This document shows positions 52,301-60,620 of a stretch of 64,000 bases of DNA, piece by piece. A program made the position numbers and the translations under genes. Source of the DNA: an uncultured Prevotellaceae bacterium (GTDB lineage: Bacteria; Bacteroidota; Bacteroidia; Bacteroidales; Muribaculaceae). Each line of letters starts with the position of its first letter. Position 1 is the first letter of the stretch. Under the pieces are notes generated by a model. That model made no database searches and was not told where the DNA came from. It saw only the letters and a list, made by a program, of their open reading frames with translations. Where the stretch lies: assembly GCA_900318345.1 (NCBI GenBank), contig ONKD01000013.1, positions 1-64,000 of the forward strand, given 5' to 3'.

Positions 52301-54406
52301 CATAGTCAACGGACCACCGAGGAATCCGCTGTTACTCTGCAGATACAGGAACGCCAGGTTGGGGATACTGTTAAAGTCCTGGGTGGCGCCGGCAACCGAT
52401 GAATAGTTGTTGCCGTTCAGGTACAGGCTACGCAGTGCCGTGCAATCTTCGCTGCCCACCAGGCTGAAGTCAGTTCGTGGCAGGTTGTCGTTGTTCAGTT
52501 TCAGGTAGGTGAGTTCGCTATCGCCGCTGATGTCCAGCGTCTCCAGCAACGGACTGCCGTTTACCCAAAATTGGGTCATATCAATGGTGCCACTTGTGAC
52601 ATTATTTGATACGTCAACTGTTTTCAGGTTGGGGAAACCGTCAAGACCCTCGGTCCTCGTGCCAAGCCTTGAGTTGCTGCACAACAAGGTTTCCAAGTTG
52701 GGGTTATTGCTCGGCGTGAGGTAGTCAAGCAAGCCGCCCGTGCGGAAGAAGATATCACAGTTGCTGATGTCCAAATATTTGAGGCCGCTCAGGTACTGGA
52801 TGCTACTGCTGTAGCCAAAACTGCTGTTACCCCTCAGGATGAGCGTATCCAAGTTGGTGTGTGAAGAGGTCAGTCCTAAACTACTGGTTTGGGCTTGACC
52901 CGTGTTGCCCAGGTTCAGATAAGTCAAATCCGTCAAATTGCTAAGCGCGGTCACGTCCAACGGGCTGCTGATGCTCTCAAGGTCGAGGTGAGTTAACGCC
53001 GTGTTACCAAGCAGGTACAGTCCCACATTGCCTCCAAGGCCATTGGTGGTACCTAGGCTAGTAAGGCCAGGCGCATTGTGGATCTCCACGCTCTCCAGTG
53101 TCGTGCTGTTCCCTAGGAGCAATGTCGTTAACGTGGAAGGGAGGGCATCGGCCTTAAAACTCTTGAAGTTGTTTCGCCCGAGGTCCAATCCATGCAAACC
53201 GCCACACTCGCTAGCGCTCAACGTGTAGTCCAGTCCATCAAAGCCGCTATTGCTCTCCAAGTACAGGTTTACCAGTGAGTTAATGCCACTGAGGTCGCTC
53301 ATCGCATCGCCCACCGAACCATACCGGTTGCCGTTGAGTGAAGCGGTCGTCAGCGATGTGTAGTTGGTCGACCCGGTTTCAAGTGTGAATCCGCTGCTGG
53401 GGGGCAACTGGTCTTCAATCAGGTTCAGGTAGGTGAGACCCGTGCACCCCGTGATGTCCACTTTCTCAAGCATGGGACACTGGTTAACCCAGAATTGGGT
53501 CGCATTGGGATTATTAGATATGTCCACAACTTTCAGCTTCGGGAAATTGCTCAAGCCTTCGGTGTTGCCGCCGAGTTTGGAGTTTCCCACAAGCAGCGTC
53601 TCCAGGTTCGGATTATTGGTCGGGGTCAGGTAATGCAATAAATAGTAGGTAGAGGATCCCTCGCGGAAATAGATATCACAATTGCTGATATCCAGATACT
53701 TGAGTGCGCTCAGGTACTGGAAACAACTGCTGTAGCCAAAACTGCTGTTTCCTTTGAGAATCAGCGTTTCCAGCTTGTTGTGACTTGCTGTGAAGGCGAG
53801 ACTGGTCGATGTCTGAGCGGTATTGCTCAAGTCACAGTATTCCAGCCCCGTTTGAACAGCAATGCCATCTGACCAGCCGTGCATCGCAGGATTGTTGGCA
53901 AGGCTCAGCCATGTTAGAGAGGTGACATGGTAGCCATTATAAATAGCTACAAAATAACCGATGTTGCAATTGGACAAATCCAAGTGCTTTAAGGGCATGT
54001 TATTGGTCAGCGTGATCCAGTGGTTAGATGCCGTTCCACTTCCTAATGTGGAGTTAAAACCTCGCAAATCATCATTGTAGCTCAAATCGAGCCACTCCAG
54101 GTGAGGGTTGTTGGTGAAGTTTGCAAACTGGATGTCGTTATGGGCAGCAACAAACTTCGTTAGAGCTCTGAGCAATTCAACACCCACGATACTCTGGATG
54201 TTTTTGCCCGACACGTCAAGCGTGGTGAGCGTGCTCTCGTCAAACGTGTCTCCCACGCTGACGCCAGTAGCGGCGGCCACGGCGTTCCTGAAACTCTCGT
54301 CAGGGAAATTGGTGGTGCTGAGTGTAACATTGGCCACTGCATGGCTTGTGCCCAGGAGCGCAAGCAGCATGGCCAAACAAACTCGTGTTAGTAATAGTTT
54401 TTTCAT
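49307..54406 (-). CDS. Giant leucine-rich-repeat surface protein with type IX-like tail
   Basis: A 1699-residue protein with a signal peptide (to AVANV). Residues about 34-85 (FPDESFRNAVAAATG ... LRALTKF) are the cap that often begins bacterial LRR proteins. Degenerate repeats of the type L-x-x-L-D-L-S-x-N fill residues about 100-1450. Two large blocks, about 195-480 and 501-785, are clear copies of each other with a period near 306. The end (EHSELIDGVNIVVRQMSDG, then STQTIKIVK) is a sorting-like C-terminal domain as in the protein at 25877. No catalytic domain is visible. It is probably displayed on the cell surface, for adhesion or protein binding. Confidence 0.85.
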   Translation of the reverse strand: MKKLLLTRVCLAMLLALLGTSHAVANVTLSTTNFPDESFRNAVAAATGVSVGDTFDESTLTTLDVSGKNIQSIVGVELLRALTKFVAAHNDIQFANFTNNPHLEWLDLSYNDDLRGFNSTLGSGTASNHWITLTNNMPLKHLDLSNCNIGYFVAIYNGYHVTSLTWLSLANNPAMHGWSDGIAVQTGLEYCDLSNTAQTSTSLAFTASHNKLETLILKGNSSFGYSSCFQYLSALKYLDISNCDIYFREGSSTYYLLHYLTPTNNPNLETLLVGNSKLGGNTEGLSNFPKLKVVDISNNPNATQFWVNQCPMLEKVDITGCTGLTYLNLIEDQLPPSSGFTLETGSTNYTSLTTASLNGNRYGSVGDAMSDLSGINSLVNLYLESNSGFDGLDYTLSASECGGLHGLDLGRNNFKSFKADALPSTLTTLLLGNSTTLESVEIHNAPGLTSLGTTNGLGGNVGLYLLGNTALTHLDLESISSPLDVTALSNLTDLTYLNLGNTGQAQTSSLGLTSSHTNLDTLILRGNSSFGYSSSIQYLSGLKYLDISNCDIFFRTGGLLDYLTPSNNPNLETLLCSNSRLGTRTEGLDGFPNLKTVDVSNNVTSGTIDMTQFWVNGSPLLETLDISGDSELTYLKLNNDNLPRTDFSLVGSEDCTALRSLYLNGNNYSSVAGATQDFNSIPNLAFLYLQSNSGFLGGPLTMGPTDCGNLSGIDLGNNGFTSFSAPSLPSTLTALMLGDNPNMTRLEMHNNPGITKMTSDAVMSDGSGLYLLGNTALTYMDISGDSTQCNYFQRIGNNFSLENVPIDTIKGQYNKFYTFRNLTTVPGDIYEVSRRVTYEYSLSDTLPNPANYYSAYWPTMAACPDSASLEQLPRLEYLDLSHCQLKDSVYLHKNTELRYLDVSHNRTIARYTTSQDKGKGYRDSGGSTTVTNRNYPDYKKYLWLANTQRRYPYRQEAYDQEYYTMDYNDTTGLYILDLMDNDKLEYLDISYTGIEQTALTHCHVSNARFIWIQDLHNLKYFYADYNGMRSMGIGTRNGKHHKEALKSLERLSVIGMRGADITTMQGSMNFLNNGRCPNLHYVNISYSDYDSIGVENPSIDTLIIRGNPIHHLNVQKVDNITYIDARECAFKQRGYDPETNRTVAIPDTLTQVFKWTYYNVNPPVTIDSVQLITMNGARDNGQYSGNITTPYSGLRSIRAHHRPKLTTLLVNNSNALTDVYCHFDPKLTKITGFDDLAYPKDSVDLALGYGADADSLNLVWVNDDYSLIELNLSKNDNLKYLHAYNDKALGDALGTSGMNLIPNDKLICSWVSNSNLKAFTNQAITLDTLWIWQNPELAQLDVTANERLRRFDLHNCMVRNLDVSHNPMLIDFNCCNMDSINHDTQQSIWPSYTKYGYEFPGAVPTAINEPGKNSIADLNFSSKNLQTVKADNNDLYCMKGLDGNSNLKVLTYAHNHINAIDLNGCDNITTYDCTHNGRGYFESEYSRWTQRQPDGTDLDTYHLYYLQLDPDAGDEIDQYYDSFLGYKAGYDSIAGISDNNRVRVFDADGFDPDMVQSFTVNASGPHQGTRTSAPRREDVVCGSDTEPDPSKIYGKVAFLDMYDNTDFPNHQYIEYKYYDGRNASTRSQGETSTFYMVWMAPQDPTDVKEITEDGLTEVTVVSERYYDIGGVEHSELIDGVNIVVRQMSDGSTQTIKIVK

Positions 54407-55066
54407 AATAATAAGAATTATTTAAATTAGAATCAAAATTCAATTTGGTTAAAGTGCACTTTCTGAAAGAAAACAATGTGAGAAATGCTCAACTTGAATG
54501 GTTGGCTCTCTCATTAATTTCAACTTGCAAAAATAAAAACACATTAATAAAATCGATAAAAAATAGTGTTAAAAATCACAATTTCGACCAAAATTTAATT
54601 AAATCCTTACAATCCATCTTCGAAATGGTGACTGCTTTTTGTGAAGACGGCGCATTCTCACTGGTGGAAAATAGTAATTGTTCCCATGCTTCGACTCGTG
54701 GTCTCAACTTCTAAATATATGATAAAGATTTGCTTCGTCTGTATGTTTATGACATGGTGCGGGCGCCTTGAGACGCGGTGTCCTTGGTGGTGATGCCTCT
54801 GCTGGGAGAGATTTTCTCAGAATTTTGACCGTGTTTTTTGCGTACCTCAGAGAAAAAACGTAATTTTGCAATTTCATAATAGAAGGCTTTACGTGCGCGT
54901 GAAATGGCGCATCAGCCGTTATATGATTTTGGACATATACAGGTAACTCGCTGATAATGACTACTGTGATAGTGTCTACAGCTTTACCCGCTCTCCACTT
55001 GTTCACTGGTTCCCCAAGGATTGGTGACCCTTGTTATATCCTGTGATGTAAACACCCTGAACGCGA
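54407..55066. other. Divergent intergenic region upstream of the polysaccharide operon
   Basis: This 660-bp spacer separates the LRR gene and the first glycosyltransferase. The LRR side (54407-54620) is very AT-rich; TATTTTTG on the minus strand (54535-54528) is a candidate -7 box without a partner. The polysaccharide promoter is at 54837-54868. Between 54874 and 55066 there is a long leader with only a 16-codon frame (from 54903), which I do not call. Confidence 0.5.
54837..54868 (+). promoter_or_regulatory. Promoter of the polysaccharide operon
   Basis: TTTG (54837-54840) is followed after 20 nt by TAATTTTG (54861-54868). The leader would be about 190 nt long, room for an antitermination or attenuation element. 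No UpxY/NusG-like gene precedes the operon. Confidence 0.65.
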
Positions 55067-56059
55067 ATGATTTCAGTCATCGTTACCGTCTATAACATCG
55101 AGAAATTTCTTGGTCCTTGCATCAAGAGCATCTTGGGCTCAACCTATCAGGACCTCGAGGTGATTTTGGTCGATGACGGGTCAAGGGATAGTTCGGGTGA
55201 GATCTGTGACCAGTTTGCCCAGGCCGATGGGCGAGTCAAGGTCATTCACAAGGTTAACGCCGGGGTTTCACAGGCTAGAAACACTGGACTGGAAGCGGCT
55301 ACTGGCGATTATATCACTTTTGTTGATGGCGATGACGTGATCCATCCTAATACGCTCGCCGTGCTCATGGATGCTCTTGCTGGTGGTGACTATGATGTGT
55401 CAATGGTTTACGGCATTCAAGTCCCCGATGGCGGACAGGACAAATTCATTGCCAACAAAGAGCTGGGCCTGTCAGCTAGCCGCAAAGTGGTCTCACAAAG
55501 TGAGATGATTAGAGGACTGTTTGGCACCAGCGTGGACGAGTTCCAGTATATCGTCGTATGGAACAAGCTGTACAAGAGCCATCTGGCTCAAGACTTGCGC
55601 TTCAAGGACACGGGGAGCGAGGACCTGGAGTGGTCATTGCAGATGAGCCTCAGGATGAACAAGGCGGTGTGTGTCGAGGAGGAGATGTACTACTGGATAC
55701 AACACCAGTCCTCAATGACTCATCAGGAGATTAACCACACCCAGGTTGATCGAATGAACTCCTATGTCTTGTGTCTCAACGATATCCCTCAAGACAAAAC
55801 CGATTACCGGGCTTGGTGTCTGGTGAAGATGTACAAAGTGCTCCTTCACACGAGGTATAATGCCCGTAACACCCGGTTTGACGATCAGGTGAAATCCATC
55901 AGCAAGTCCATCTACAAGAACACCATCGGTGAGTATATGGCTAGCGTTAAGGCTGGCACCATGAAGTATGGCTTGCTGTGCTTCTATCACTTGCCCTGGG
56001 TATATAACAGGTTCATGGACAGGCAGGTGGCCCGGTTGAAAAAGAGCCGAAACGCTTAA
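55067..56059 (+). CDS. Family 2 glycosyltransferase
   Basis: A 330-residue GT-A protein. It begins ISVIVTVYNIEKFLGPCIKS, with VILVDDGSRDSSGEICD and the metal site FVDGDDVIHP (DxD-like). The C-terminal half is mixed helical with WIQHQSS. It should transfer a sugar from a nucleotide donor onto the polysaccharide repeat unit on the lipid carrier, in the cytoplasm. It is the first gene of the plus-strand operon that runs to the window edge. The sugar cannot be predicted. Confidence 0.88.
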   Translation: MISVIVTVYNIEKFLGPCIKSILGSTYQDLEVILVDDGSRDSSGEICDQFAQADGRVKVIHKVNAGVSQARNTGLEAATGDYITFVDGDDVIHPNTLAVLMDALAGGDYDVSMVYGIQVPDGGQDKFIANKELGLSASRKVVSQSEMIRGLFGTSVDEFQYIVVWNKLYKSHLAQDLRFKDTGSEDLEWSLQMSLRMNKAVCVEEEMYYWIQHQSSMTHQEINHTQVDRMNSYVLCLNDIPQDKTDYRAWCLVKMYKVLLHTRYNARNTRFDDQVKSISKSIYKNTIGEYMASVKAGTMKYGLLCFYHLPWVYNRFMDRQVARLKKSRNA

Positions 56060-56124
56060 GGCTGCATGCCGACTGATTATTGGCAAGCAGTCACAACGAC
56101 AAGGATCTTAATTCTTGTGGCAAG

Positions 56125-57243
56125 ATGAAGAAAAAGAAAATTTTAATTTTCCATTATAACCTGCAAGGTGGGGGCGCTGAACGTGTGTTGGTGAACCTGC
56201 TCAAGTACTTGAACCTCAACAAGTATGACGTCACTTTAAAGACTATTTTCGGGACTGGCCCCTATGTCAAGGACGTTCCCGATGGCGTGAAATATAGTTG
56301 CGTGTTCAAGCGTGAGTTCAAGGGCTTTAACACGATGATGAAGGCCTTGCCGGGACGCTTTTGGCACTGGTTGTTTGTTAGGGGGCATTATGATATAGAA
56401 ATTGCCTATCTGGAGAACTCTCCAACGCGCATCGTTGCGGCATGCCCTCACAAGGACACAAAAAAAGTGGGTTGGGTGCATATCGAGTTTGACGAGCGTT
56501 CGACGCCTTGCGCCGGTTTCCGCGACGAAGTCGAGATGGTGACGGCCTACAATAAACTCGATAGAGTGGTGTTCGTGGCTCAGCGCACAAGGGAGAACTT
56601 CGTGAACTTGTTCCCCGAAATCAAGGTCCCTGTTCAGGTTATCCACAACGTCAATGATTTTGACAAAATCAAGAGAATGTCCCAAGAGGACATTTCCATT
56701 GATTTGTCCGAGAAGGCATTAAACTTGTGTGCTGTGAACAGGCTGTTTGCCCACAAGGGCTTCCATCGATTGATCAAGGCGTTTAAGCGTTTAGAGAACA
56801 CAGGCTTGATCGATGATGTGAGGCTGCATATTCTGGGTGACGGACCTGAACGTAACAACCTGGAGCAACTTGTTGCCGACAATGGCCTGTCTGACCATGT
56901 CAAGTTGCTGGGATTTGACCCTAATCCTTACAAGTATGTCTCCAAGATGGACTTGTTCCTTTGCTCATCCTATCGCGAGGGTTATAGCACCGCGACAACC
57001 GAGGCCATTGCCCTTGGTGTTCCTGTGTTTACGACCGACTGCTCGGGAATGGAGGAAATCCTCGAGGATGGCAAATTTGGCATGATCGTGCCCAACGATG
57101 ATGAGGCTATTTACCAGGGCCTCAAGGACCTGCTGTCACATCGGGAAAGAATTGCCCAGTATAGGACAGCAATCCAGGCGGCACCACCGCTTACAACCCA
57201 GTCACTGGTAGATAAATATGAAGAATTCTTTGACTCACTTTAA
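56125..57243 (+). CDS. Family 4 glycosyltransferase
   Basis: The start at 56125 (MKKKKILIFHYNLQGGGAER) is preferred over 56080, as the fold begins there. The 372-residue GT-B protein has GGGAERVLVNLLKYLNL near the start and the C-terminal donor domain with LCAVNRLFAHKGFHRLIKAF, LHILGDGPERNNLEQLV and the E-x7-E stretch YREGYSTATTEAIALGVP. It adds one sugar to the growing repeat unit. It lies 65 nt after the first glycosyltransferase and 19 nt before rfbF. Confidence 0.88.
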   Translation: MKKKKILIFHYNLQGGGAERVLVNLLKYLNLNKYDVTLKTIFGTGPYVKDVPDGVKYSCVFKREFKGFNTMMKALPGRFWHWLFVRGHYDIEIAYLENSPTRIVAACPHKDTKKVGWVHIEFDERSTPCAGFRDEVEMVTAYNKLDRVVFVAQRTRENFVNLFPEIKVPVQVIHNVNDFDKIKRMSQEDISIDLSEKALNLCAVNRLFAHKGFHRLIKAFKRLENTGLIDDVRLHILGDGPERNNLEQLVADNGLSDHVKLLGFDPNPYKYVSKMDLFLCSSYREGYSTATTEAIALGVPVFTTDCSGMEEILEDGKFGMIVPNDDEAIYQGLKDLLSHRERIAQYRTAIQAAPPLTTQSLVDKYEEFFDSL

Positions 57244-57262
57244 ACCCTAAAACCTAAAGAGC

Positions 57263-58039
57263 ATGAAAGTCGTGATCCTTGCGGGCGGTTTCGGTACCCG
57301 CATTTCCGAGGAGTCTCAATTCCGTCCGAAACCTATGGTGGAAATTGGTGGTATGCCCATCTTGTGGCACATCATGAAAGTGTATTCCCATTATGGTTTC
57401 AATGATTTCATTATATGCGCCGGCTATCGGCAGCACGTGATCAAGGAGTGGTTTGCCGACTACTTCCTGCACACCTCTGACGTGACCTTTGACTTCACTC
57501 GGGGCAATGAGCTGATTGTTCATCGCAAGCATGTAGAACCATGGCGGGTTACGATTATCGACACTGGACTGAATACACAGACTGGCGGTCGCGTGAAGCG
57601 CATCAAGGATTACGTGGGTAACGAGACCTTCATGTTGACCTATGGCGACGCCGTTGGTGACATCAATGTCAAGGAGTTGCTCGAGTACCACAAGGCTCAC
57701 AAGAAATTAGGCACTGTATCGGTGTACAATTTCAGCCAAAATAAGGGTGTACTTGAGCTCTCGGGAAATGGCGATGTGGAGGCCTTCCGTGAAAAGAGCG
57801 ACCAGGACGATGATATGATCAACATCGGTTTCATGGTGTTTGAGCCTGCGCTGTTTGATTACATCTCGGGTGATGACATCATCTTTGAGAAAGAGCCGAT
57901 GAACGGATTGGTTCGTGACCATCAGCTGATGGGATATGTCCACAAGGGCTTCTGGCAGTGTATGGACACCCTGCGAGAGAAAGAGAAGCTCGAGCGCTTG
58001 TGGGCTTCAGGCCAGGCACCCTGGAAACTTTGGGATTGA
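57263..58039 (+). CDS. rfbF: Glucose-1-phosphate cytidylyltransferase
   Basis: A 258-residue protein that makes CDP-glucose from CTP and glucose-1-phosphate. The nucleotide site is ILAGGFGTRISEES followed by RPKPMVEIGGMPILWHIMK. YGDAVGDINVKELLEYH and FWQCMDTLREKEKLE are as in RfbF/DdhA. The length matches the family (about 257). It starts the CDP-6-deoxyhexose part of the operon and is followed after 15 nt by rfbG. Confidence 0.95.
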   Translation: MKVVILAGGFGTRISEESQFRPKPMVEIGGMPILWHIMKVYSHYGFNDFIICAGYRQHVIKEWFADYFLHTSDVTFDFTRGNELIVHRKHVEPWRVTIIDTGLNTQTGGRVKRIKDYVGNETFMLTYGDAVGDINVKELLEYHKAHKKLGTVSVYNFSQNKGVLELSGNGDVEAFREKSDQDDDMINIGFMVFEPALFDYISGDDIIFEKEPMNGLVRDHQLMGYVHKGFWQCMDTLREKEKLERLWASGQAPWKLWD

Positions 58040-58054
58040 TCAGGTAAAAATATC

Positions 58055-59116
58055 ATGGAGTTTGATCTGAACTTTTATCGCGGCAAGAGAGTGCTTGTAA
58101 CCGGTCACACTGGTTTCAAGGGCTCATGGCTGTGTCTACTACTTCACAGGCTCGGAGCCGATGTCACGGGCTACTCACTGGCACCAACAACCAATCCCGC
58201 TCTATTTGAGATTGCCGGAATTGATAAAGTCTGCCATTCGGTGATTGGCGATATCCGTGACTTTGACCACTTGAAGCAGACCTTTGAAGAGGCTTGCCCT
58301 GAGATTGTCCTTCATTTGGCGGCTCAACCCATAGTCCGTGACAGCTATAAGGAGCCTCGTTACACCTATGAGACCAATGTCATGGGAACGGTCAATGTGC
58401 TGGAGTGCTTGAGGCAGAGCGCGTCGGTGCGGTCATTCCTTAATGTGACCACCGACAAGGTGTATCTCAATCGTGAGTGGCCATGGGGCTATCGCGAGGA
58501 CGAAATGCTCGATGGCTTTGACCCTTATTCCAACTCTAAATCGTGCTCCGAATTGGTGACTCACAGCTACAAGAGCAGTTTTTTTGCTGATGGTGAAATA
58601 GCAATTTCGACCGCTCGCGCCGGCAATGTGATTGGCGGTGGCGATTTTGCCAATGACCGCATCGTGCCCGATTGCGTGCGTGCGGCAATTGCCCATCAGG
58701 AGATTATCGTGCGTAATCCTCATTCAACGAGACCCTATCAGCATGTGCTTGAACCGCTGTTTGCCTATCTGATGATTTGCGCCAAGCAGTTCGAGGATGG
58801 TAAGTATGCCGGTTGGTATAACGTCGGGCCTGATGATCAGGATTGTTTCAAGACCGGAGCATTGGTCGATACCTTTGTCAAGCATTGGGGTGAAGGTCTG
58901 TCATGGACCACGCCTGCGACCAGTGAGGGACCTCATGAGGCTAATTTCCTGAAACTTGACTGCTCAAAGATAAAGTCCATATTTGGGTGGTCACCACGCT
59001 GGAATTTGGACACGGCTATCGATAAAGTCGTTGAATGGAGCAAATGCTGGCAAGCTGGTGGCGATGTGAATGCTTGTATGGACAAGCAGATTGAAGATTA
59101 TCTAAATACCCTTTAA
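58055..59116 (+). CDS. rfbG: CDP-glucose 4,6-dehydratase
   Basis: A 353-residue short-chain dehydrogenase-type enzyme. The NAD site is VTGHTGFKGSWLCLLL, and the catalytic stretch is VTTDKVYLN then DPYSNSKSCSELV (Tyr-x3-Lys). ARAGNVIGGGDFANDRIVPD is the substrate loop. It turns CDP-glucose into CDP-4-keto-6-deoxy-D-glucose. The length is as in RfbG/DdhB. It is followed after 3 nt by the reductase-like gene. Confidence 0.94.
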   Translation: MEFDLNFYRGKRVLVTGHTGFKGSWLCLLLHRLGADVTGYSLAPTTNPALFEIAGIDKVCHSVIGDIRDFDHLKQTFEEACPEIVLHLAAQPIVRDSYKEPRYTYETNVMGTVNVLECLRQSASVRSFLNVTTDKVYLNREWPWGYREDEMLDGFDPYSNSKSCSELVTHSYKSSFFADGEIAISTARAGNVIGGGDFANDRIVPDCVRAAIAHQEIIVRNPHSTRPYQHVLEPLFAYLMICAKQFEDGKYAGWYNVGPDDQDCFKTGALVDTFVKHWGEGLSWTTPATSEGPHEANFLKLDCSKIKSIFGWSPRWNLDTAIDKVVEWSKCWQAGGDVNACMDKQIEDYLNTL

Positions 59117-59119
59117 TCG

Positions 59120-60031
59120 ATGAAAAGAGCTATTATTACTGGTGCCGATGGCTTTGTTGGGAGTAACACTGTCAAGTGTTTCCTAGATCACGGCATTGAG
59201 GTACTCGCAATAGATATCGTTGACAATCCGCGCCGATTGCAACCTCAGGATGGGTTGAAATATAAATGCCTGGACATCAGTGACGTGTCGTTGTTGAGTC
59301 AAGTGGCAGGCGTTGGAGAATATGATACTTTTGTGCATTTCGCGTGGGCTGGTTCGGCTGGCCCCCAAAGGACTGATTACAACCTGCAGATGCAAAATGC
59401 ACTCACCACTGTAGAGTGCATGAAGGCGGCCAAGCAACTTGGTTGCGAGCGATTTGTGTGTGCGGGTAGTATCATGGAGCGTGAGGTTGAGGCGGCTATA
59501 CATACTCAGGGCAGCCGCCCTGGAATGGGTTACATCTATGGCATGGGTAAACACATTGCCCATTGCATGTGTAAAGCGGTAGCTGCTAACATTGGCATTG
59601 ATTTGCTATGGCCCATGATCACTAATGCCTATGGGGTGGGGGAACTTTCCCCCAGGTTTGTGAATACAACCCTGCGCAAAATCATCAATGGTGAGCCGTT
59701 GCAGTTCACTGCAGGTACCCAGAATTATGATTTTGTGTATGTGACCGACGTAGCGAGAGCCTTTTATGCGGTAGCTCAAGATGGAGTGCCGTTCAAGGAA
59801 TACATCATTGGTAGTGGTAATGCGCGCCCTCTCAGGGAGTTTATTCTTGAGATGCAGCAAGCTTTGGCACCCGATGCTGTTCCGTTGTTTGGCGATGTGC
59901 CGTTCACGGGCACTAACCTGCCGCTGTCGGCTTTTGACACTTCTGAGTTAGAACAGGATTGTTCATTTAAACCACAGGTGCCTTTTGCCGAGGGTACGAG
60001 AATGACAATGGAGTGGCTCAAAACCATCTAA
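59120..60031 (+). CDS. NAD-dependent epimerase/dehydratase, probable CDP-4-keto-6-deoxyhexose reductase
   Basis: A 303-residue SDR protein. The Rossmann start is IITGADGFVGSNTVKCFLDH; the active-site region has CAGSIMERE (Ser) and YIYGMGKHIAH (Tyr-x3-Lys). LWPMITNAYGVGE follows. The fold fits 4-ketoreductases such as RfbJ/AscF. Its place right after rfbG and before an RmlC-like epimerase suggests it reduces C4 of a CDP-4-keto-6-deoxyhexose. It could instead be a C4 epimerase of another nucleotide sugar. The stereochemistry of the product is not predictable from sequence. Confidence 0.78.
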   Translation: MKRAIITGADGFVGSNTVKCFLDHGIEVLAIDIVDNPRRLQPQDGLKYKCLDISDVSLLSQVAGVGEYDTFVHFAWAGSAGPQRTDYNLQMQNALTTVECMKAAKQLGCERFVCAGSIMEREVEAAIHTQGSRPGMGYIYGMGKHIAHCMCKAVAANIGIDLLWPMITNAYGVGELSPRFVNTTLRKIINGEPLQFTAGTQNYDFVYVTDVARAFYAVAQDGVPFKEYIIGSGNARPLREFILEMQQALAPDAVPLFGDVPFTGTNLPLSAFDTSELEQDCSFKPQVPFAEGTRMTMEWLKTI

Positions 60032-60044
60032 AGGTGACAAGAGA

Positions 60045-60608
60045 ATGATACAGAAGTTTGAATTCCAGGAACTGGACCTGAAGGGCGCTTACTTGATTAA
60101 GCCTTTCCATGCTACTGATGAGCGTGGCGGGTTCATCAAGGATTACAATATCGACACTTTTAAGTCCAACGGCATTGATTACGACTTAAAGGAAGTGTTT
60201 TACACGGTGTCAAAACGCGGCGTGATCCGCGCCTTGCATTTCCAATTGGTGAAACAACAGGCTAAACTTGTTCGCTGTGTGAGCGGCCACGTGTATGACG
60301 TGATAGCCGACCTGCGTCCTGATTCACCCACGTTCGGACAGTGGAGAGGCTTCCATCTGACGGGCGAGAATACGCTGTCATTGCTTGTGCCCGAGTTTTT
60401 CGGTCATGGGTATCTCGTAATTGATGATTCGATAGTCAGTTACAAGTGTGGCGAGGTATTCTATGGTGAGGGCGACTCAGGTATCATGTACAACGACCCT
60501 GACCTGAATATCGAGTGGCCATTTGAAGCCATTGGAGGAGAAGAGAACCTCATTATCAGCGACAAGGACAGGAACCTGATGTCCTTTCAGGACTATAAAG
60601 CATTATAA
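60045..60608 (+). CDS. RmlC-like sugar nucleotide 3,5- or 5-epimerase
   Basis: A 187-residue cupin of the dTDP-4-dehydrorhamnose 3,5-epimerase family. The start LKGAYLIKPFHATDERGGFIKDYN is typical; the catalytic His is in GVIRALHFQ, with the KLVRCVSGHVYDVIADLRPD stretch and PEFFGHGYLV. In CDP pathways such as ascarylose, a member of this family (AscE) epimerises C5 of the 4-keto sugar. Here it likely acts on CDP-4-keto-6-deoxyglucose before or together with the neighbouring reductase. No rmlA, rmlB or rmlD is in the window. Confidence 0.82.
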   Translation: MIQKFEFQELDLKGAYLIKPFHATDERGGFIKDYNIDTFKSNGIDYDLKEVFYTVSKRGVIRALHFQLVKQQAKLVRCVSGHVYDVIADLRPDSPTFGQWRGFHLTGENTLSLLVPEFFGHGYLVIDDSIVSYKCGEVFYGEGDSGIMYNDPDLNIEWPFEAIGGEENLIISDKDRNLMSFQDYKAL

Positions 60609-60620
60609 TCGACCTGTGCG

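Noticed and set aside
54903-54953. 16-codon frame in the polysaccharide leader
   Set aside because: It is too short, has no conserved neighbour or attenuator arrangement that I can see, and starts after a poor context.
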